From: Dastarcus helophoroides
Taxonomy: Eukaryota > Arthropoda > Insecta > Coleoptera > Bothrideridae
DNA: 64,000 nt
Direction of reading: 5' to 3'
Assembly (NCBI GenBank): GCA_028583605.1
Contig: CM053327.1
Coordinates: forward strand, 1,612,001-1,676,000
In this document: piece after piece, positions 46,380 to 59,504 of the stretch
Layout: each line of letters opens with the position of its first letter
How positions within the stretch are numbered: the first letter of the stretch is position 1
Made by a program: the position numbers and the translations under genes
The notes under the pieces: generated by a model
Told to the model about the DNA's origin: nothing
Database searches by the model: none
Seen by the model: the letters and a program-made list of their open reading frames with translations, nothing else

Positions 46380-47760
46380 GCCTTTTTGTTATATTGTGAT
46401 TTATATGAACAATTTACTTTTTTGAAAATTTTGTTTATTGAAAATTTTTCTTCTTTGAAGATTTAAATTTCGAATTTCTTTTGAATATTTTGACTTTACC
46501 TCAAAGTTTTGAATTTTTTGGAACATTTGGATTTTTTTCAAATATTCGTCATATTTTTAAAAATTTTAACATTTTTTTTTAATTTCCCTTATCAAAGATT
46601 TATACTTTTCTTTTGATTTTACTTTTTAAGTTTCTAATTTTAGAATTCTATTGAAAAAAAAATAGTAATAAATAAAGTTTGACTTTTGAAAATTTCGACT
46701 ATTTGAACACGTTAATTCGAAATTTTTGAATTTTTTTAAATATAAAGTTTTCAAGGTTTCCACTTTTTCTCAAAACTTCGGATTTTTCAAAATAACATTT
46801 TTTGAAAATTTTCGATTTCCGATTTTTATTGAATATTTTGACTTTTTTGAAATTTCGACTTCTTTGGAAATTCCACTTTTTTAATACTTCGATTCATTTG
46901 GAAAAATTGGAACTTCAAAGTTTTACCTATTTTGAACATTTGATCTCTTTACACTTTCATCTTTTTCCCAAATTTTGTCTTGTTTTGTTCGAGTTTTTAC
47001 AATTTCAAAATTCTAGAAATTTTTAAGTTTTATTGAAAAGTTGGTCTTTCAAAGTTTTTATTTTTTTAAAATTCTTAAAAAGGTGAAATTTCAAAAAGGA
47101 AAAGTTTTTGGTAGAGAAAATTTTCAAAAGAGATAAAATAGTTCAGAAAATATGAAAATATAAAAAGGTGGGAAGAATTTTTAAATAGGCCAAAATTTGG
47201 AAAAAAGTGAAATTTTCCAAATTTAAATTAAAGTTTCAAGAAATAGTCAAATTTTTGGGTATCGAAGGTTAAGTAAAACTTTTTAGAAGTAATCAAAGTT
47301 TGCAAAAACTGTATATTTTAAAACATCGATTTCTCAAAAAAGTAAAAATTTTTAAATTAGATCAAAATATTTTAAATTGTAAACATTTTCAATAACTATG
47401 GAATTCTTAGCAAACAACGAAAATTTCCTGCGGTTAACATTTTGGAATAAGTAGAAATTTTCAAATCAGGATTTTCCAAAAAATTCGAAAATTTGAAAAA
47501 AGTAAAAATATTCATTTTTTAAAATTTTTGAGATAAGTCGAAGTTTGAAAGAAAAGGTAATAATTTTTAGACGTCGAAATTTTTAATAAAAATCTGATTT
47601 AAAATAAATCCGAAATTTTCCAAATTGCAACATTTCGAAATAAATCGAAGTTTTGGATTAGTATTTTTAAAGAAATTTGAAATTTTCGGGAAAGAAATGT
47701 TTAACTGAAGTCCATTTTTTTTTAATTTCAAGAAAAGCCGAACTTGGGAAAAAGTTTAAA
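46380..47760. repeat. AT-rich degenerate repeat block with polarity flip near 47070
   Basis: TTTGAAAATTTCGACTTTT-type units on the + strand up to about 47060, then the complementary AAAATTTTCAAAAGAGATAA type from about 47080 onward. There is no matching pair of sharp ends. Confidence 0.6.
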
Positions 47761-47764
47761 AGAC

Positions 47765-49345
47765 GTCTCTAGATTAATCAAAATCGTCAAAATGACAATT
47801 ATGTCATTTCAAAATTAAAGACCAAGATATCCCAAAATAATCTAATCTTAACCAAAGCCGATAAAGGTAATACAGTTGTAGCTCTACCAAAGCAAATGTA
47901 CATTCATAAAGTTGAGAGGTTTATAGAATCAGAAAATCTAAGTACGCTTCTAAGAAATCCAACCAATAAATTTCAGGCTGATATGAAAATACGATCTATA
48001 ACACCAAACTAGTCTTCACTGAAACAGATAAGCGCTACATAATCATTAAAATTCTAGAAGCTCCAAAACTGTACGGATCGGTAAAACTACGTAAACAAAA
48101 TTGACCAATAAGCAATAAGGCTTGTTGTTTATTACACATAGGCTCTAAATACAATGTTGGCAAAAAGTTAAACAAGATCCTGTTAAATTAAAATTATACT
48201 TTTAAATATACAATTAAAAATTGTCAAAATTTAATAACACAACTCAAAGAACAAAATTTACCTCGCAATTGCAAATTGGTTTCCTTTGATGTGACAAATA
48301 TGTTTTCATGTGTACCACCTCAAGAATGCTACCATTAATCGAATCATTTTTGGAAAGGAAAAACACAAATCAAAAGTTAATAGCTGAGATAATCAAGTTG
48401 TTTCAGGTGTCTTGAGCCAAAATCATTTTACATTTGAAGGAAAGCATTATCTGCAAAATCAAGATTTTGCAATGGGTAGTCCAATTTTATCCATCTTATC
48501 AAATATATTTATTGATAATTTAGAACACAAAATATTTAATCCTCATGAATCGAGAAATATCCTCGTAGATGATATAGCCTACATTCAAATATTAAATTTA
48601 CTGCAGAAATTGAAAATGAAAATAAAATAAATTTTCTGGATTTAACCATACTAAGGAATTCAGACGAATTAGAATTTCTAATTTATAAAAAACCTGAGCA
48701 TACAGACGTTACAATTCCAAATAAGTCCTTAGATCCAATGTCACACAAATTGGCAGCATACAAATCAATGATAAATAGGGCTTGTTTGGTACCAATGAAA
48801 GAAGAGAATTGCATTCGAGAAATTAAGGTAATTAAACAAATAGCTTATAGCAATGGATATTCTGAAAACACAATTGATAGATTAATATCTAGAAAGAACA
48901 CAAACTAGCTATTAATTTTATTTTTCCTAAGCAACCAAACACAAAAAGACACTATTTTGCTTTTACGTATTTTAGAAACATCTCGAAAAAGATAAGTTAT
49001 GTAATTTCTCATATATCCCAAGCGACACCTAGCTTTAAATCATATAATTCGTTAAGTAACATGATTTTTTAGATAAAGAAAAAACTTCACGGCTTGGTAA
49101 ATCCGGTATTTGTAAATTGAATTGCAGAGTGTAATGATGTCTACATAGGTCAAACATCACGTAATTTTCACATTAGGTACAGCGAACATCTTGCTGCCTT
49201 CAGAAGTAAACATCCAGAAAGATCAAATTCTGGAAGCCATAGAAATTCAGAAATATTTAAAATCTAGTCAATTTACACTTATGAGAGTCTGTGATCCATC
49301 GAGTTTGTTAACATGGTATAACCGCCAATGATGGTGTGAAGCGAA
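47765..49345 (+). mobile_element. Penelope-like element, reverse transcriptase plus GIY-YIG endonuclease, degenerate
   Basis: Plus-strand blocks appear in Penelope order. LTKADKGNTVVALPKQMYIH (about 47850) is the N-terminal conserved block, then NCKLVSFDVTNMFSCVPP (about 48270). Then QNQDFAMGSPILSILSNIFI with DNLEHKIF (48450-48540) and LVDDIAYI, where the catalytic DD is kept (first residues altered). The C-terminal GIY-YIG nuclease is seen as CNDVYIGQTSRNFHIRYSEH (about 49130-49190). Frameshifts and stops break it. At 49338-49366 a GATGGTGTGAAGCGAAACGA sequence resembles the core in the hairpin repeats. Confidence 0.85.
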
Positions 49346-50260
49346 ACGAGGTCCGGTTTTAGCAAATATTTATCGAAACATTGTGAAACTTTTAATATCT
49401 GTTGCTGTTTTAATCGTTAATAAAGTTTAATAGTTATAATAAAATTGGCAACAATTAATCTTTTTAACTAATAGCAATAAATGCCATCAACTTTTTCCAA
49501 GGCTATTTGATAAAAACTGTACGAATGAGGTCCAATCTAACAAGATGATTCTTAGAAATGTTAGTTTTTTTGTGGAACATAATTAAAATGTTACTGTAAA
49601 CTCTCCAGAATTGGATAGCATCTCCAAAAACACAAAGAAAATTATATTATGCCATTAAAAAAAAAACAAAATTGGTTGTCATAACAATAAATTTATTTTC
49701 GTGACTAGGAAAAAATAAACCCAAAAACTGTTGTTCAATGATTCATTTGAAATAACGAACACTTCAGGAAATATAAGCACCTTTCCATACTTTTGTCTCA
49801 GTCTGTATACTGTATATACATATACTAACATTGAGCATGTTGGTAACGCAAATCCGCCGTGATGGTGACGAGAGATTATGATGCTAAATCACAAATATAC
49901 CCCCGATCAAAACCGCTCAGCACGCCTAAAGAAATTTATACTACAAAAAATCGAAAATTATAAAGTAAACCTACACTATAGTAGGGATCCGCGGGGACAA
50001 TTTAAAAATAGAGCATCCTTTGTTTTTAGCATCCACCACATACATAGAATGTAAGGGACCGAAGATTCTCTTAACGGACCTGAAATTGAGAAAGGCCTGA
50101 AAAAAAGCTTCAGCTGAAAACTTTTAATTATTAGTTAGCATCGGGTTTCGAATTTTTCGACTGAACAGGAAATATTAACACAAATCTTTAAAAAAAAAGT
50201 TGACTTCATATGTCCAACAATACCAGCTGAAGCTGGGTCGTCTTAGAATCACCATGATAA
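49346..50260. other. Penelope 3' region, then host intron
   Basis: The first part may be the 3' end of the Penelope-like element; the rest is AT-rich intron without recognisable features. Confidence 0.35.
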
Positions 50261-50262
50261 TA

Positions 50263-52143
50263 TACAGGGATAGCCAGAAGTACGGAGTAAAATTCATATA
50301 TTTTGAATGAGTTAACTTCCTTTAGAACACCGAATCACGTTAACTGATCTTAATTTTTTCCCATCTTTCGGTTATATAATAATTAGTTTTTCTTTAACCG
50401 CCTAACATTCAGCTAACCTTATTTTTTTTTCTCAAATGGAAACCTAAGCCATGAGGGGGCTTGTTGAAAAGCTTATAGAAAACCGAATCCAGCTATACCA
50501 AATAAACAAGTTTTATGGTTTCAATAGCAAGGTTTTTAAGGTTGTATAAAACATCTACTTAACAAGTGAAATAAAATTTAATTATCTTCAGTGTTATTCT
50601 CCATGAATTTGCACAGGATAAAATAAACAATATAAAATTGCACATATTACTGCTAATGCAAAAAAAATGTATCTGTTTTATGTTGCGTTTTTTTGGTACC
50701 ACTTACTTGCCAGTCTTTCTGGTTAATTTTTTGCCTTAGTTGTTCAAAGTTCGAAGATTGGGTCAAAACCAAGTTATTTACTGAATCGCAATGGTATTGT
50801 CGAAAAGGCACCGCATTGAAATCTTGATGTTTTGATTTATTTAATGCGAAATATCCCAAAAAGCAAACGTCGCAAGGGTCAGTTAATAGAATATTTCACA
50901 AATTAGAGGAACACGGTACACTACATTTGCCCAAAGCTGGACGGGTACGTGCTTTGAATGAAATATAGAAACTGGAGCTTGCATTAGAACTTGTTGAAAA
51001 TCCTGATACTGACTCCAATGACTGTTTAATTGTCCGGCAGTCACGATACTTCTCGAACTGCAATTCGAATGTTTTTGAAAGAAGGTAAATATCACCCCTA
51101 TAAGCTATGTCTTGACCAAGAGCTGTTGAAAGATGATTATGATAGGCGATTACAATTTTGTGAGGAAATTATGAGAGGGTGTGACGACAATAACGGTTTT
51201 CATCGAGACGTACTTTTTCCGGACGAAGCTACGCTTTAAATGTAGTGGTTAACAGGGACGACTATCACTTTTGGTCCCAGGAAAACCCACACTGAACATG
51301 CGAATTGCATACGCAGCACCGACAGAAAGTTTATACTTGGGCAGGTATCCTCAACAATAGAATCTTGGCCCCATTCTTTTTTGAAGAACTGTCGCACGCT
51401 ACATGGATTTCCTAACATTTGACCTGATACCTCCTGTAGCCGTGATTTTCCCTCATGAAATTGATCCAGATATATCGAATGAGAGAATATGGTTCCAACA
51501 AGATGGCGCTCCCCCATATTTTGGTATTAATGTTCGAAGATACTTATATGAAATGTTTCCAAATCGTTGGATTGGTAGAAGGGTTATAATTGACTGGCCG
51601 ACAAGATCCCTCGACTTAACGCCCTTGTATTATTTTCTTTGGGGGTATTTGAAAAAAAGAGTCTACCAGGACAGACCTATATTGAGAATTTAAAGAACAA
51701 AATTAGGGCGGATATATATAATTTACCAGCTGAAGACATTCGGAATGCTGTGGACAGCTTTTATTATCGTCTTGGAGAATGTCAAATACTGAATGCAGAT
51801 CATTTTCAGCATAAGTTACATTAAGTTTATTTTTGTAAATTATCTAGTTGTTTTAATTTTCAAAGAAAAAAAAAAGCTTTTTGTCGAAAACATAAAACTC
51901 TTTTATTTGGTATGACTAGATTCGGTTTTCCACAAGCCTTTCCACGAGCTTTCCCATATCATGTGTTTCGATATGAGAAAAAATGTAGGAGTAGCTGGGA
52001 GTTAGGAAGTTAAAGTAAAATTAATTGTTATGTAACCGAAAGATGGGAAAACACTAAGATCAGTTAATGTTTGGCGTTTTAAAAAAAATTAACTCATTTC
52101 AAAAGATATGAATTTCATTCCGTACTTCTGGCCATTTCCTGTG
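50263..52143 (+). mobile_element. Tc1/mariner-superfamily transposon with long inverted ends, inactive
   Basis: Both ends are intact. Left TACAGGGATAGCCAGAAGTA and right complement CACAGGAAATGGCCAGAAGT are each bordered by TA, and the inverted repeats stay alignable for about 150 bp (shared CCCATCTTTCGGTTA). Inside, the plus strand gives a HTH part (HKLEEHGTLHLPKAGRVRAL, about 50890), RTAIRMFLKEGKYHPYKL (51045), and the DDE core: LFPDEATL (51210), NERIWFQQDGAPPYFGINVR (51480) and WPTRSLDLTPLYYFLWGYLK (51596-51655). The Tyr where related transposases have Asp (PLDYFLW) removes the third catalytic residue. Stops also occur, for example after ALNEI. Confidence 0.88.
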
Positions 52144-52145
52144 TA

Positions 52146-53399
52146 ACATTCTTACCTCACAAGGCTAGAAATGTAAGAGTTAAGTACTAAGGTGAGAAAA
52201 ATTAGGAACAAACATGGAAAAAGCTGCAAAAAAAAGAAATTGCCAATCATAATATGTTGTAAAGCTTAAAGTATATAGAGGCACGTTGGTTTTCTGCCTT
52301 CATTTTATAATAACATAACTTAATATTATAAGAGGCCAGTTTCATCAACATCTCTGATACAAGCATAATTAAAACGACACAATTAGCGTCCGGGGATGAA
52401 CTTTTGTTTGGATCATATCATCCTGAACGAATTTAAACGGGAAAAGGTCGTGTAACGGCTATTTGGAAATTAACGGATAAAGTTGCTTTCATTCAAAATG
52501 GCACTTAAGTGGACTTGTAGGGGTCCGGAGTGATTAATCAATAGTGAAACCATAAATCATCATCTTTAATCATGTCGACGTACATTTACTTTGTGACACC
52601 ATTGTTTTCTCTTAAATAAATCCTCAAACAAATGGTGTCCCTAACAAAGAAGATTGGCCCCTGACGCAACTTTTATTAGCTGTTGGGTTGTACCTTTTTT
52701 TGGTTTAAATTTACTCAAATTTTTTGTCAATAGTGAACTTTCTCTTATATTGAAAGTGGCGTGGTGGTGTTTTGCTCCAGCTAAAATTTTAAAACTCGAA
52801 TTGATGGCTCTTCAAGCACCAACTATATAGATGGATTAAAAATAAATATAAATTAAACATTGTTATTAATAACTAATGAGACAGATCTACTTTGTGCTGT
52901 TTACTTGTATTCTGCTTCTCCTCTTAATACCACATAGAGAAATACTGAAAATATGTATCTAGTTTAGTGATAAAAGTTACATGAAGAGTTAAAACTCAAC
53001 AAATGATTTTGAAGTTTGCCACAATGTCACCTGATAAGCTGCTTGATTTTCTCAAAGACGGTCCTTCAATTATTATTTGCTCAAGGCCTTATAGTATATT
53101 AAAGGTGATCTTAAACATTCGACATTAGCTCAAACACGTTTGACAGTTGGAAATGTATCTCACAGAAACTCAATTAGGGACCCCGAAACCTGCAAATATT
53201 TTAAGGGCCTGTATAGGTTGCTAGACAGACACATTAGCCCTGGGAAAATCACTAATATATTTAATTTAATAATTTGCAGCGTTTCGCTGATAATCCGCCA
53301 ACCAAATATTTTTTTATTGATAATTTTACAGAAGATGTCAACATATTTTAAGACCTACATATAATATTATTTATAATTCACTTAAAAGACAAAATATTC
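52146..53399. other. Host intron, nothing recognised
   Basis: Unique-looking sequence. 52380-52600 is a little GC-richer than its surroundings. Confidence 0.4.
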
Positions 53400-54445
53400 G
53401 ATAAAATTTCCTTTGTAATTTTTTTTTCAATCTTTCTCTGAAATGTGCGATGTTTTTCTCATTAGTTGAACTTTATTTTCAAGAGTAGTTTAGATATTTG
53501 GAATTTTGAATTTCTACCTCGAAATTCGTCTTTTTTTGTCGAATTATCGATAATTTTCTAAAAATCCAGTTTTTTTTCAAAATTGTGACTTATCTACTTA
53601 TCTGTAACTCTCATTCTTTGTGTCTGTATGTAAATCTTAATTTTTTTTTCTAAAAATTTGACTGTTTTCCTAAATTTTGACAAATTTCTGAAAATTTTTC
53701 TCTGTACGAAATTTTTATTTTTTATTTTCTCGACTAACTGATATGTTCCCGACCCCACACGTTACTGTTACGGCCATATACTTTCATGTTAATCAAATCG
53801 ACTTTTTATTTAATTCGGATATTTTTCTAAAATTTTGATTTTTTAAAATTTTCGCCTTTTTAAATTTCCTTTCACAAAAACATGACATTTTCAAAAATTT
53901 TACTTGTGTTTAAAATATCTAATTATTTAAAATTTTAAATTCATTAAAATATCGTTTTTTTTAATGGTTAAATTTTTCTGAAGGTTTCGGTTCTATTTCA
54001 AAATTTCAAAGTTTTTATCAATATCAAAATATTAAACTGAAGATTTGAAAATGATCAAAATTTTTACCTAAATGTCGACTTTTTCTAAACGTGAAACTTT
54101 TTCTTCAAAATTTCCACTTTATCGAAAATTTCGACTTTTTTAAAATTTCAGTTTTTTTCAACATTTTCGCTCTCACTTTCTGACAATTTCAACTTCTTAG
54201 AATTTCGATTGTCGAAAATTTCACGTTTTTTCAAAAATTTCACAATAAAAAGTTTTGAGAAGGTAAAATTTTTGAAAAAGCTGGATTTCCTGTCACAAGT
54301 TTTTACCGAGGTAAAGATCACGAGAAAACAATTTAAAATAAATGTTCCAGTGCAAAAGGAAATCGAAAAAAAAGTCGCATGGTCAAAATTTATAAGAAAA
54401 ACTTGAAATTTAGAAAAAAGTTTTTGAATACTAGCAGGATAAGTG
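53400..54445. repeat. AT-rich degenerate repeat, flip near 54190
   Basis: Pyrimidine-leaning to about 54190, purine-leaning from about 54200 to 54430, immediately before the outer inverted repeat of the nested structure. The overlapping ORFs here (54148-54465 minus, 54209-54406 plus) are by-products. Confidence 0.55.
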
Positions 54446-55129
54446 TACGGAGAATGGGCCCTCAAATGGGAACCTATTGTGACATTTTCGGAAAGTTATC
54501 ACCTCGCCATATAAACGAAAATGTGTATTTGGGCTCCACATTTCAAGATGACTATGAGATATTAGCAAAAATGTTAATGTTAAAAAAATGATTTTAATTC
54601 ACGATATCTTTCGAAAAAGGGTGAAGCCAACGGCATATTTTAGCTAATAATCTATAGTATTTCATATTTTTTTTATTAAAAAAGATAATTTCATTTTTAA
54701 AATAGTTTTATCTGACACGCAATCACCAAATTATTATATGTTATTGTGTAGTCATCAAGGGATGGCAAACCTATATCCCGTGGGTCAGACACGGACCCAC
54801 GCAAGATTTTTAACTGACCCACGATTGCTAGGCAACCATTTGTTTGTTTACGCAGGTTTATTTAGATTTTTTAATTTGTATGGATAGTTTATATTGTATT
54901 TATATTTTTTTAAGCATGCATTGACACAAAAGCAATTTAGATGCTGCCTATAACTTTCAGTTTGAACATTAAAGTTTTAAAATTAGGCAAATGACAAATT
55001 CATTTCTCGTTATTTGAAATAAAGCAAAAGTGTTTTCAAAATATCAAATGAAATGTAAAATTTTACTCACACTTTGTTTGTTGAAAAAAAAAAGAAAATG
55101 GCCAGGTACGTATTGATAATTTAGAAATG

Positions 55130-55485
55130 GAACTAATTAAATTTTGAAGTAGCACAGTGTGGAAAACAAATTTTAAAGACTTGATTTCTGAAGTACAAGG
55201 AAAACTGCGAAAGTGATGCAGATAATATTAATCCCACAGTATAAATTGAAAACTTTACAATAAACGTATGGGATTCTTTACCATATAATTTTATGTCAAT
55301 AAAAAACTTAACGGTGTTTGCGTCCACATATTCGTGTAAAAAATTGTTTGGCTCAATGAACTATAAAATAAAATCTTATAATAGAAAAAGATTTGACAAG
55401 AAATTAACTGTGAAATGCGCTAAACTAATGAATACGAAATCTAAACCTAATATTAAAACACTATCTGAAAATAAACAGCAATAGA
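55130..55485 (+). pseudogene. hAT transposase C-terminal fragment
   Basis: The 63-codon frame 55293-55484 reads MSIKNLTVFASTYSCKKLFG, SMNYKIKSYNRKRFDKKLT and SKPNIKTLSENKQQ. It corresponds to the hAT C-terminal dimerisation block (F-x-S-T-Y-x-C-E-x-x-F-S...K...S-R-L-T-x-x-x-L), and the end resembles the tail of GTF2IRD2/ZBED-type hAT proteins. Upstream codons (55140-55290), with one stop, give NFTINVWDSLPYNF-like text that fits the preceding block. The catalytic middle of the protein is missing. Confidence 0.7.
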
Positions 55486-55555
55486 TTTCTCATTAAATAC
55501 CTTATAATCAATTTTGATATACATCATATATTAATAAATAATATTTCATAATATA

Positions 55556-57213
55556 CAGGGTCCACATTTTAAAATTATTTTCATTTTACTGTACCAATCA
55601 TATCCAGAGTGTTGATATAAACTTACTTTCTTTTTAAATAGAACATCCTGTATATTTTTACATATTTCGATAGCCCTATACAAATGCAGCAAAATAGTAT
55701 GGAGTTTATGGGGATTTTGATGGGTCTTTTTCCTAATAAAGGATCATAAATCCGGAAATAGGACTCCGATGCAGCCGTTTGTAAACACTAAGTATGATGT
55801 AGTATTTACCAATTTGTATCATAAACAGTCATTGATAGTCTTTTATTTTCCATAAACTGTTAAAATGTTGCTTTATATTCTTTAGTTATACAGAGTAATG
55901 GAGGTTTGCAAATCCAAGAATTACTAAAAAAATTTTAAATAGAATGGCCTATTTTTATTACCTAATATGAAAAGAAGATAAAATTACCTTTCTAATTATA
56001 CCAATTACGTGGATTTTTTTTTGATAGGTTCCATGCAAATTAACTTTCAAATGAAATTTTTTTTAAATTTTAAGTTTTTAGTAAACACAGTTAGAATTAT
56101 TTGTAATTATTACTAATTAAATAAATAGTTGGTATCATTAACTTTTAAACAAATTGTTAACATTTGTAAATAATAATCGAAACTGAGCAGATATTTAACT
56201 GGGTGCCCGAAAAATTGACAATTAAAAATATGTATTTTATAGGATTGATTACTTAAAAACTTTCGGAAATCTGAAGAGATATTAAAATGCAATTTTTTCC
56301 AGTAACGCACATCTATAGGTGGCACATTTTAAAATTATTTTCATTTTATTGCACTGATCATATACAGAGTGTTGACATGAACTTGTTTTTTTTTTAAATA
56401 GAACAACCTGTATATTTTTACATATTTAAATAGCCCCATAAAAATGCAGCAAAATAATATCGGGTTTATGGGGGTTTTTGATGGGTTATTTTCCTAATAG
56501 AGGCTCCTAAATCCGAAAACAGGACTCCGATGCAGCCATTTGTAAACCCTCTGTATGATGTAGTATTAACCAATTTTTGACATAAGCAATCATTGATAGT
56601 CTTAAGGTTTCATAAACATAAGAATGTTATCGTACATTCTTTAGTTATACAGAGTGATCTAATGAATCTAATAATTACTAAAAAATTGTAAATGAAAAGT
56701 TCATTTGCATGAAATGTAGTATTGTTGGAAAGCTAATTTTATCTTCTTTTCATGTTAGGTAATAAAAATAAGGCATTCCATTTAAAATTACGCTGTATAA
56801 GTAAAAAAACACAAGACAACATGTTTATGGTTTATGGAAACTAAAAGACTATCAATGATTGTTTTTGTTGCAAATTGGTCAATACTACATCATACTGAGT
56901 GTTTACAAATGACTGCATCAGAATCCTGCCTCCGGATTTATTGTCCTTTATTAGGAAAACGACCCATCAAAACCCCCATAAACCCTATATTATTTTGCTG
57001 CATTTTTATAGGGCTGTCCAAATATGTAAAAATATGCAGGGTGTTCTATTTAAAAAAAATTATATCAACAGTCTGTATATGATTAGTACTAATAAAAGGA
57101 AAATAATTTTAAAATGTGCTCCCTATAGATGTTCGCCACTGGGCAAAATTTCATTTTGATGTCTTCTCAGATTTAGGAGCTATTCTCCGTCCACGCACTA
57201 ATGGCGGACCCTG
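55556..57213. mobile_element. TA-flanked element with an internally triplicated segment
   Basis: Ends CAGGGTCCACATTTT (left) and complement CAGGGTCCGCCATTAG (right), each bordered by TA. Inside, one roughly 440-bp segment occurs three times: direct at about 55565-56040, direct at about 56325-56760, inverted at about 56765-57125. Shared landmarks are ATGCAGCAAAATA, GACTCCGATGCAGCC and CAAATTGGTCAATACTACAT (as complement). The 86- and 82-codon frames at 56834-57159 are translations of the repeat. Confidence 0.75.
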
Positions 57214-57909
57214 TATATTGCATGTAATTTTCGTTACTCCTCCACCCATTTTTACCAATTAAGTAATTAAGTTTTAAAGATGTTTAGTTTTAAAAATACT
57301 TAGTTAAACATTTTTAAACTTAACTGTGGTGCAACTTACTGACCCACGAGCTAGTACTAAAAATATATAAAGAAAATTTGACGTAGTCTCAAAAAGGTTC
57401 TCCATCCCTGATTACTATAATATTCTGAAAACTCACTGAATAAAAATTGGCCCAACTTTGAAAAATAATTAAGTTGAAGTTTTCGCTCATCAGAGTGTAA
57501 CAAATTTTTGTTATTCTTAAAGTAAAGTTCTTTTTGTGTAATTCGTATTTTAATATGATCTGGTAATGCTAAATATTTATATTTTTCTTAAATTGAATAT
57601 TTTCCATTTTTTATTCGATTTCTTTTAATTTCTTCTCGGTTTTTCTTACGGTTAAAATCAACGAAAAATTACGAAAAAAAAATCATAATTAACTACGAAA
57701 CATTAGCTTAGAAATGCCGCTGGATTTATGTTTCTCACTAATTCAATTTAAAAAGATCCAAAATTTAAAAAATAACTAATTTTTTAATATCTCATAGTCA
57801 CAGTGAAATATCGAGTCCAAATGCACATCGATTTTCTTCATATTTCGAGGCGATAATTTACCAAAAATTCCATTATAGGTTCCCATTTAGAGGCTGGCTA
57901 CTTCGCCAT

Positions 57910-59504
57910 GTTTAAAATTTTTAGAGGAAGTCAAATTGTAAGATTAAAGTCGAAATTTTTTAGAAGTTTTATTAAATTTTGTTTGCATTTTTTTGTAAGT
58001 TTTGGCAGACTTGAATTTTGGACTCTTTTCATAATTACTTAATCTTTTTCTTTCAAAATTCATACGTTTTTCCTAAGATTTCATAATTAAAACATGAAAT
58101 AAAAAATATTGGAAATCCAAGTTACAATAAATTTCGAAGTTTTGAAGCAGATATATTTGGAAAAAATTCAAAATTTTCAGTTTAATGAATAAAAACTTCG
58201 AATTTATTCTCAAAATTTCAAATTTTTACTTGAACTTTCAATATTTATTATTTGGTGTTTAATTGTAAATCTCAAGAAACATCTAAATTTCAATAGATAA
58301 AGTTAACATTTTTAAAAATAGTTCAAATTTTAAGTCTCAATTTTTTTATGAAAAAATAATTAAAATGTGTAAATAAACGACAACATTTCCAAAAGAAAAC
58401 TTTAGTATTTCATTTAAAGTCGAAATAAGGACAAACATTTTCCAGATTTAGTTAAAAGCGTTCATGAAAATGGTTGGACTTTTAAGAAACTGGAACTTTA
58501 TAAAATCAAATACTAACACAAGAAGTTGATATATTTAAATAGAAATCAATAGCTTATAAGGAAAAAAGGGAAATGCTTTCGAAAAAACATAATTTTGACT
58601 TTAAAACTCAAAAAAATATTAGAGAAACTAGCAATTTCCAGAGCAGAAATGAAATGTTAAAAAAAGGTCGACGTTTTCAGAAAAATTTGAATTTTAAGGT
58701 AAACATGGAAAATTAAATTAGGAATTTTCGAAAACTTTTTAATATTAATCACAAATTTTCAATATTAATTTTAAAATTAGGTCTTTAACCTACGATATTC
58801 CACTTTTTTTCAAAACTTCAACTTGCAAAAATTTGAGTAATAAAATAGTAATTTCAACTTCTTATCCCACACTTTTAAGAAAAAGGTCAAAAATTCCTAT
58901 CTTAAAGTCGATATATTAGGAGAAGAGTGTAAACAATTCTCAATTCTTACTGAATAGTTTACGAAAAATGTTGCAATGTTAAAAAATATGTTTAGCTTTG
59001 TAATGAAATAGTTCGAGAAAAGATGAGTTTGAGTATAATCAGAACTTTCTAGGAAAAAATTAAGATGTTTGAGCAAAGAAAAAAAAAGGAGTATGATATT
59101 TCAAGCTTATCTAAAAAAAATGAAAAGACTTGCACGAAAAAATAAATATTAGGTTAAACATCTAAAAACTGGAATTTTCTGAAAAAAAAATTAGGTATTC
59201 TTTCAAGTTTATTTCTGAAAGTTTGCCCATATTTTCAAAATCTCAGCATTAAGTCAGAATTTTAAACTATCCTGCTTTTTTCTCCAAATTTTGACTTTGA
59301 AACTCCTAATTTCTAAAACAAATTATTGATAAAATCAAGATTTGTACCAAAGAGAACAAATTAACAAATTACGAGAGAAACTTTTATCTTAAAATATCTA
59401 GTTTTAAAAGAAGTCTAGAGAAATAGCATATTTTCCTAGGACAACATCTTGTGAAGAATTAGCTATATTTTGTAGCCATTTAGAAGAATTCTGAACACTG
59501 TTTA
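57910..59504. repeat. AT-rich degenerate repeat block
   Basis: Mixed polarity, mainly AAATTTTCAGTTTAATGAAT and GTCGAAATTTTTTAGAAG-type units, less regular than the blocks on the left. Confidence 0.5.

Larger units (their letters stand above)
54758..57411 (+). mobile_element. hAT-type element, interrupted
   Basis: Ends CAAGGGATGGCAAACC (left) and complement CAGGGATGGAGAACC (right), followed inside by GGGTCAGACACGGACCCACG and, on the right, ACTGACCCACGAGC. This layout is typical of hAT termini. A transposase relic (55130-55485) lies inside, and a TA-flanked element (55556-57213) is inserted in it. A clear 8-bp target duplication is no longer visible. Confidence 0.65.
54446..57909. mobile_element. 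Outer inverted-repeat element enclosing two others
   Basis: The left arm (54446-about 54690) and right arm (about 57670-57909) are inverted copies. Shared blocks are CAAATGGGAACCTAT, TTATCACCTCG/TTATCGCCTCG, GACTATGAGATATTA and CGGCATNTTNTAGCTAAT. The arms enclose the hAT element 54758-57411. No coding sequence is attributable to the outer element. Confidence 0.7.

Noticed and set aside
51236..51517. 93-codon minus frame
   Set aside because: Antisense to the transposase relic on the plus strand.
56834..57159. 82- and 86-codon plus frames
   Set aside because: They lie inside the inverted copy of the triplicated transposon segment; the direct copies do not keep an equivalent frame.
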